In this document: piece after piece, positions 59,366-64,000 of the stretch | How the letters are laid out: each line of letters opens with the position of its first letter | How positions within the stretch are numbered: the stretch's first letter is position 1 | From: Protonemura montana | Taxonomy: Eukaryota; Arthropoda; Insecta; Plecoptera; Nemouridae | NCBI GenBank assembly: GCA_947568835.1 | Contig: OX387608.1 | Coordinates: 11,136,001-11,200,000 of the forward strand | Length of the DNA stretch: 64,000 bases | Direction of reading: 5' to 3' | Program-made: the position numbers and the translations under genes | The notes under the pieces: generated by a model | The model's database searches: none | The model's input: only the letters and a program-made list of their open reading frames with translations | Told to the model about the DNA's origin: nothing

Positions 59366-60714
59366 ATAGACCGCGAGGAACAAAAAGAAAAACAGTGTTT
59401 GGCTCTGGAATGAAACGAATGAGAAAACTCCAGACACATAAACTGCCTTATATATAGGATTAAGATGATGAACATCAAAGGGCGATATCTCTTCGCAAAT
59501 AAATTACTTCTTAATGCCATCTTTTCTATGAGAACGAGCGAATCGCACATTGCAAAAGACGCAAGTGCAAGCAAACGCGAGAATGAGGTTAGCCAAAAAG
59601 AAACCAAGCATTTCAAGAATGGCATTCCCTTCTTTTGTCTGCAAGGAGCACACGTCCTGATAGAAGAATGTGAAGAATGATGTTGTTGATCGAGATTTCG
59701 GGAATGTCGATACACATGGCGGGAAGAAGGGTAGGGAAAAAATGCTGTTCCCGATCAGTACGACCAGGCCGATCGCTAGGGGGTGATGGGAGGAGAAGGG
59801 GTGCAATCATTGCCGCCCACTCACCCCGGCAGAGTGAGTTACGATTTGTTTCCCAACGTTGATGGATCGCGCGAATTCTATATCAAACGACATCTTGAAC
59901 AGATATAAAGTTACGAACGGCGGATGGATGGACGTGAATTTTCCAGCTAACCGTATGTGATGGCTAGCAGAAACTCTGTTATCTATGAACGTATTGGTCG
60001 GAGTTCTCGAGAAACTGTCAATTGCGATCGGATCAGATTGGCAATTCGCTCTATTATTTATTTATCGCCATTCTATTGGTTCCATTTGCTAGGCGTGAAA
60101 AGGCACGTGCACGGACGGCAAGAAACGGTCTGGGGGTCGTACAGAATTAATCAAAATCTTGTCCAAATTTAGAGGTTCGCCCGAATTTCGGTGCTAGTCG
60201 TTCGAATTTTCTGAAAATTTAACAAAGTCTCGCCCATACCACAAAAAAAAATGCGCTAGCTCTATACCTCACTTCAAATTTATTCTGTGAAACATTACTA
60301 TTCGACCTATTTTGATCCCGGCAAGAAAGGGGGGCGGGGAGATTGCTGATGCTGTTCACTCTTGAAAGTTTGTGATCGGTAGAGCTTCCGACAGCGCATT
60401 GCTAACTCAGGTTGACAGGCGATGACAGTGACAGCCAATGCCAGCTTGAAAGTCGATGTCAGAGGCTCATTAGGAAATCAGAGGGTCGAACTCGGCACTG
60501 TCAACCGGTTCGACGCATGCATGGTTGCCACTGTCATTTGATCCCTTAACGGGGAAGCGGACCAAGGAAAAAGAAAACAAGCTCACATGCAAACAAGGAA
60601 ATTGCGAGACATCTAGACAAAGTAAATAGGGTCGGAAAGGCGGGGAGTACTCTTCTGGGAAAAGCAATCGAGCGACAAGAGCGGATATCGTGGAAGAGAA
60701 AAGGAAAATGGACC

Positions 60715-61030
60715 ACGAAAAGTCAAATTACTTCTTTACGGACAAAAATGGAGGATGCTTCGAGTTGAACTCCCCGACGTTGCGAGTGTCAATACATTTC
60801 ATTTCGCTATTTCTCGCAGATTAATCGCGTTTCAGACTCGTGTACGTTAAAGTAATCTTATTTAATGCAACCCTCAACGATTGAAATACATATATCGATA
60901 TTTTGAGTAGAAATTATATAATTTTTAATGTTTGTTAAAAAAAGAAGACCGCAAGCGCCATCGGGTGGCACCTACCGATCTCGTTTTCTCAGCAGAAAAT
61001 ATAACAGAAACATTGGTCCTCTGACGTTAC
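60715..61030 (+). mobile_element. Family C MITE
   Basis: Forward: AAAATGGAGGATGCTTCGAG, CATTTCGCTATTTCTCGCAG, GTACGTTAAAGTAATCTTAT, ATATCGATATTTTGAGTAGA, GACCGCAAGCGCCATCGGGT, GGCACCTACCG, CTCAGCAGAAAATATAACAG. About 680 bp from another same-strand copy. Confidence 0.75.
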
Positions 61031-61707
61031 GTATGTGATCAATGATTTTACTTTTAAGAAACATAATGCAGACATGTTAAATGTGTCAGTCAAAACCCCG
61101 AGCGGTGCGTTGGACCAGTCCGACGAAGACGACGACGACAGCATAAAGACTTATGTAAATATTTTAAGAAATATTCGACTCATTATCACATCTGAAAAAC
61201 TTTCGTCCGTCGCCCGGGTATATATATGTACAAGTGCCGGCCATTGTACGGACAACTTTTTGGGCGCGAGCTTTTCAAAGTCTTAAGCTCTGCTAATGAA
61301 CAGAAGCGAGTTTCAGAACAATGGTAATTAATCAGAAAAAATATCTCTCCTGACAATTTCGGAAAATGCGATACGTTTCGTCCAAATTGCGCCCGCGTAG
61401 CGGTTCCATTTCTCAAAAGACCAGGACAAAAGCTTCGCTTACGACGGGTTCCATCTCAATTAACAAAGATTTTCATTTGGTTTTCAAAGGCTGCCGGACT
61501 CAATTTTCACCGTGGCGCTAAATAATGACCTTCCATGGATAATTTAGTTTGTTTTCTATATGATGAACATTTCAATTATGGTCCAGTTTTGAGTTTAAGC
61601 CATCGCGTGATCGATTACATAAATAATATTGTAGAACGAATCAAAATGTATAACACCGGACACAAAGTAGCTGACATTTTCCTCGCATTTTCAAACTATA
61701 ATCGTTC

Positions 61708-62045
61708 TACCATAGCGCTAATGCTTAACTGTCTTAGGTCACCTAATGACTACCTAACCAAAAAAAAATGGAGGATGCTGCGAGGTACGATCACCGTTAT
61801 TGCGAGTGTTAAGAAATTACATTTCTTTATTTCTCGCAGGTGACTCTCATTTGAAATTGGTTTACGCTCAATTATTCTTTATTAGTCCTGGCCTCAAACG
61901 AATATTTAATATTTCCATTCGTTGTTCTTGAATTATAGAGGTTTGATAAATAAATGATGTTCGCAAGCGCCATCTGGTGGCATCTATCGTTACCAAGTGT
62001 TGCCGGCTCGTTTGCTCAGCAGAATGTTTTTAACATTGACTTAGG
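61708..62045 (+). mobile_element. Family C MITE, best full-length copy
   Basis: Left end ACCATAGCGCTAATGCTTAA, then AAATGGAGGATGCTGCGAGG, TTTATTTCTCGCAGGTGACT, TTGGTTTACGCTCAATTATT, GTTCGCAAGCGCCATCTGGT, TTTGCTCAGCAGAATGTTTT and a right end TTTTAACATTGAC, loosely inverted to the left end. No ORF. Confidence 0.75.
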
Positions 62046-62808
62046 TTCTCTGACTTTACATTTAAACGTAACTCTACAATATAGGTTGCAATCGCTTTAT
62101 AGAGGTGTAAATACGTAAGCGAAATCAGTGAAAATATAAAAATAGAAGAAGTGAAATCGAGGTAAAACTTCACGATAGCAAATCCTCAATCCGCTACATA
62201 ATAAACCACCGAACGCCATTTCGAGTCGCTGAACAAATCCTTAGATCCCCATACCTGGAAATTCACCGTCCGCAACCCCGATCATCCTGCGAGCATGTAT
62301 CCCTAACAAGGCGTCACGTGACAGATTAATAATGCCCCAGCACCACAACCCACTAATTGCAAATTAACGAATGTCTAGGTCTGGTTTCCGAGGCCAGCCG
62401 CAGCAGTGGCAGCCATGTCTTTCGGCCCGTGATGCAGCATCATCGAAACCTTGCGCGCGTAAACGGCTAGTTAGCGCTACTCTATAAGTTAGTAATCAAC
62501 TCGTCTGCAACGTTCTATTTACTAATTCATCAAATTATTCCGCTAACTAGGTCGGCCAGGGCGCCGAGACGGGCGTCGTGTGCATTGAAGCCGACAAACA
62601 CGTTCTATATAGAACGAAATCGCATTATCTGACATGCTGTTTCGTTACCAAACAGCCAGTGGCTATAGTTGTTGATAAAGAGCTATTGTGAATGTGATAA
62701 GTGTCTTTGATAATTGCATTTATTTCATGTCCGGATAATCACGTGGACGTTACGTGATTGTGTAATAAGGAAGTCATGAAAAATCGCGAATGGGATATAA
62801 CTATATTC

Positions 62809-63364
62809 AAGCTCGCGAGAGAAGATACTAGCTCAAGGACTGCCCCCCCCCCCCCCCCCCCAGCATTGGTATAGTCTAGCCCGTGAGAGAAGATACCAGC
62901 ACAAGGACTGCCCCCCAGCATTGCTACAGTCTAGCCTGTGAGAGAAGATACCAGCACAAGGACTACCCCCAGCATTGCTATAGTCTAGCCCGTGAGAGAA
63001 GATACCAGCACAAGGACTGCCCCCCAGCATTGCTACAGTCTAGCCCGTGAGAGAAGATACCAGCTCAAGGACTGCCCCCCAGCATTGCTACAGTCTAGCC
63101 CGTGAGAGAAGATACCAGCACAAGGACTGCCCCCCAGCATTGCTACAGTCGAGCCCGTGAGAGAAGATACCAGCACAAGGACTGCCCCCAGCATTGCTAC
63201 AGTCTAGCTCGCGAGAGAAGATACCAGCACAAGGACTGCCCCCAGCATTGCTACAGTCTAGCCCGTGAGAGAAGATACCAGCACAAGGACTGCCCCTCAG
63301 CATTGCTACAGTCTAGCCCGTGAGAGAAGGTACCAGCTCAAGGACTGCCCCCCAGCATTGCTAT
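62809..63364 (+). repeat. 54-bp minisatellite, about 10 units
   Basis: The same unit as at 35714-37125, more homogeneous: GTGAGAGAAGATACCAGCAC, AAGGACTGCCCCCCAGCATT, GCTACAGTCTAGCCC. In the first unit the C-rich part has grown to 19 C (62843-62861). Ends in GCTATCAACTT and a family B body. Confidence 0.95.
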
Positions 63365-63605
63365 CAACTTCTAATAAGAAACTTATTATTTCTGCAAAAT
63401 AATTCACAGGAATTATAATTGGTAGAGCAATTTTTACAAAAGCTCGAAAAACAAACGATCCTGGCACGACAAAAGCTTTAGAGCAAAAGGAAAAATGGCT
63501 GACATTAGCGGAGGTGTTTTGAAGTGTTTGAAAAAAAAATACAGTTGGCCCATTGGGACCGGTGGCGCATGTGCCGGAAATGTGTGTCCCCCTCGCTGAA
63601 CGGAG
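63355..63605 (+). mobile_element. Body of family B element carrying the 10-unit array
   Basis: After the array: TCTGCAAAATAATTCACAGG, AAAGCTCGAAAAACAAACGA, GACCGGTGGCGCATGTGCCG, and CCCTCGCTGAACGGAGTATA at the right end. It has the same layout as the element at 35714-37415. Confidence 0.8.
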
Positions 63606-64000
63606 TATAGACTGAGCATATTGAGTGAAATTGTGAGTGAAACAAAATAGATTGTCTACTTCGAATTCAATGATAGGGGAAACAGGATGTTACAGTTTCT
63701 CCATGGGTCTGCAGAACTAAACACGGTTTTATCCTATTCTAAAATTACATTTCACGACACTTTACCCATGAAGAGAATGCGACTTCAATCTCAAGCGAAT
63801 AATCCAGTTAGGTTGCTTCCACTCAGGCAAAAGTTTCCTCAATGCAATTGCGTTTGTTTCTATCAAACAAAAACAAACAAAAAACGGAACAATCTTGATA
63901 GTTTTGGTCTGCGAATCGCTGTATATTATAAACGCGGTTCAGGTCTTGTCGGTCCAAGTTTCACCTCCACAAATTCAACAGCAGCGACCGGGACAGAGCA

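Larger units (their letters stand above)
54966..64000 (-). other. Probable further syntrophin intron; 5' exons out of window
   Basis: The exon at 54777-54965 enters in phase 1 in mid-PDZ, so at least one more coding exon must lie upstream. I found no frame with PDZ or PH1 resemblance here on the - strand. Apart from the repeats listed I see no gene. Confidence 0.5.

Noticed and set aside
59204..59413. Arg-rich 69-codon frame
   Set aside because: Produced by the CG-rich composition; no recognisable protein.
54966..64000. Search for syntrophin PDZ and PH1 first-half exons
   Set aside because: No - strand frame showed the expected glycine-rich PDZ loop or neighbouring motifs, so they are taken to be outside the window.

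Overview
The window looks like nuclear DNA from an insect or close arthropod. Genes are split by GT-AG introns, intergenic DNA is AT-rich, and interspersed repeats are dense. The proteins are metazoan: an effector caspase closest in memory to Drosophila Drice/Dcp-1, a group VI phospholipase A2, the dynein-assembly factor DNAAF4 (DYX1C1), and an alpha/beta-type syntrophin. I do not name a species.

Layout. 1-8,880 has no convincing gene; it holds 5S-rRNA-derived SINE copies and other repeats. A single-exon effector caspase lies on the + strand at 9,034-9,867. Three genes follow on the - strand, all read right to left. Group VI iPLA2 (11,009-22,669) has 11 exons and an 811-residue product that I could join in phase throughout. 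DNAAF4 (23,164-24,663) has 4 exons and 413 residues. Syntrophin has its last six exons between 54,965 and 26,495; its 5' part, including most of the PDZ domain, lies beyond the right edge. Intron 5 of iPLA2 contains two LINE retrotransposons, one badly decayed and one with an 812-codon open frame. Syntrophin has a 20.9-kb intron (33,850-54,776), and the rest of the window (54,966-64,000) is probably also its intron. These regions are full of small non-autonomous elements.

Repeat families recognised by comparing copies inside the window: (S) a 5S-rRNA-headed SINE, about 440 bp, with one copy flanked by a 14-bp target-site duplication; (B) a MITE-like element whose left terminal repeat is amplified into a 54-bp minisatellite (about 26 units at 35.7-37.1 kb, about 10 at 62.8-63.4 kb); (C) a 300-350 bp MITE with about nine copies in both orientations; (D) a repeat interrupted by the S insertion, with an uninterrupted relative at 52.4 kb; (E) a 257-bp foldback element inserted in a B copy with a 7-bp duplication.

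The four host genes share no evident pathway: apoptosis, phospholipid remodelling, axonemal dynein assembly, and the dystrophin complex. All exon junctions were read by eye from splice sites, phase and family resemblance; no alignment was run.
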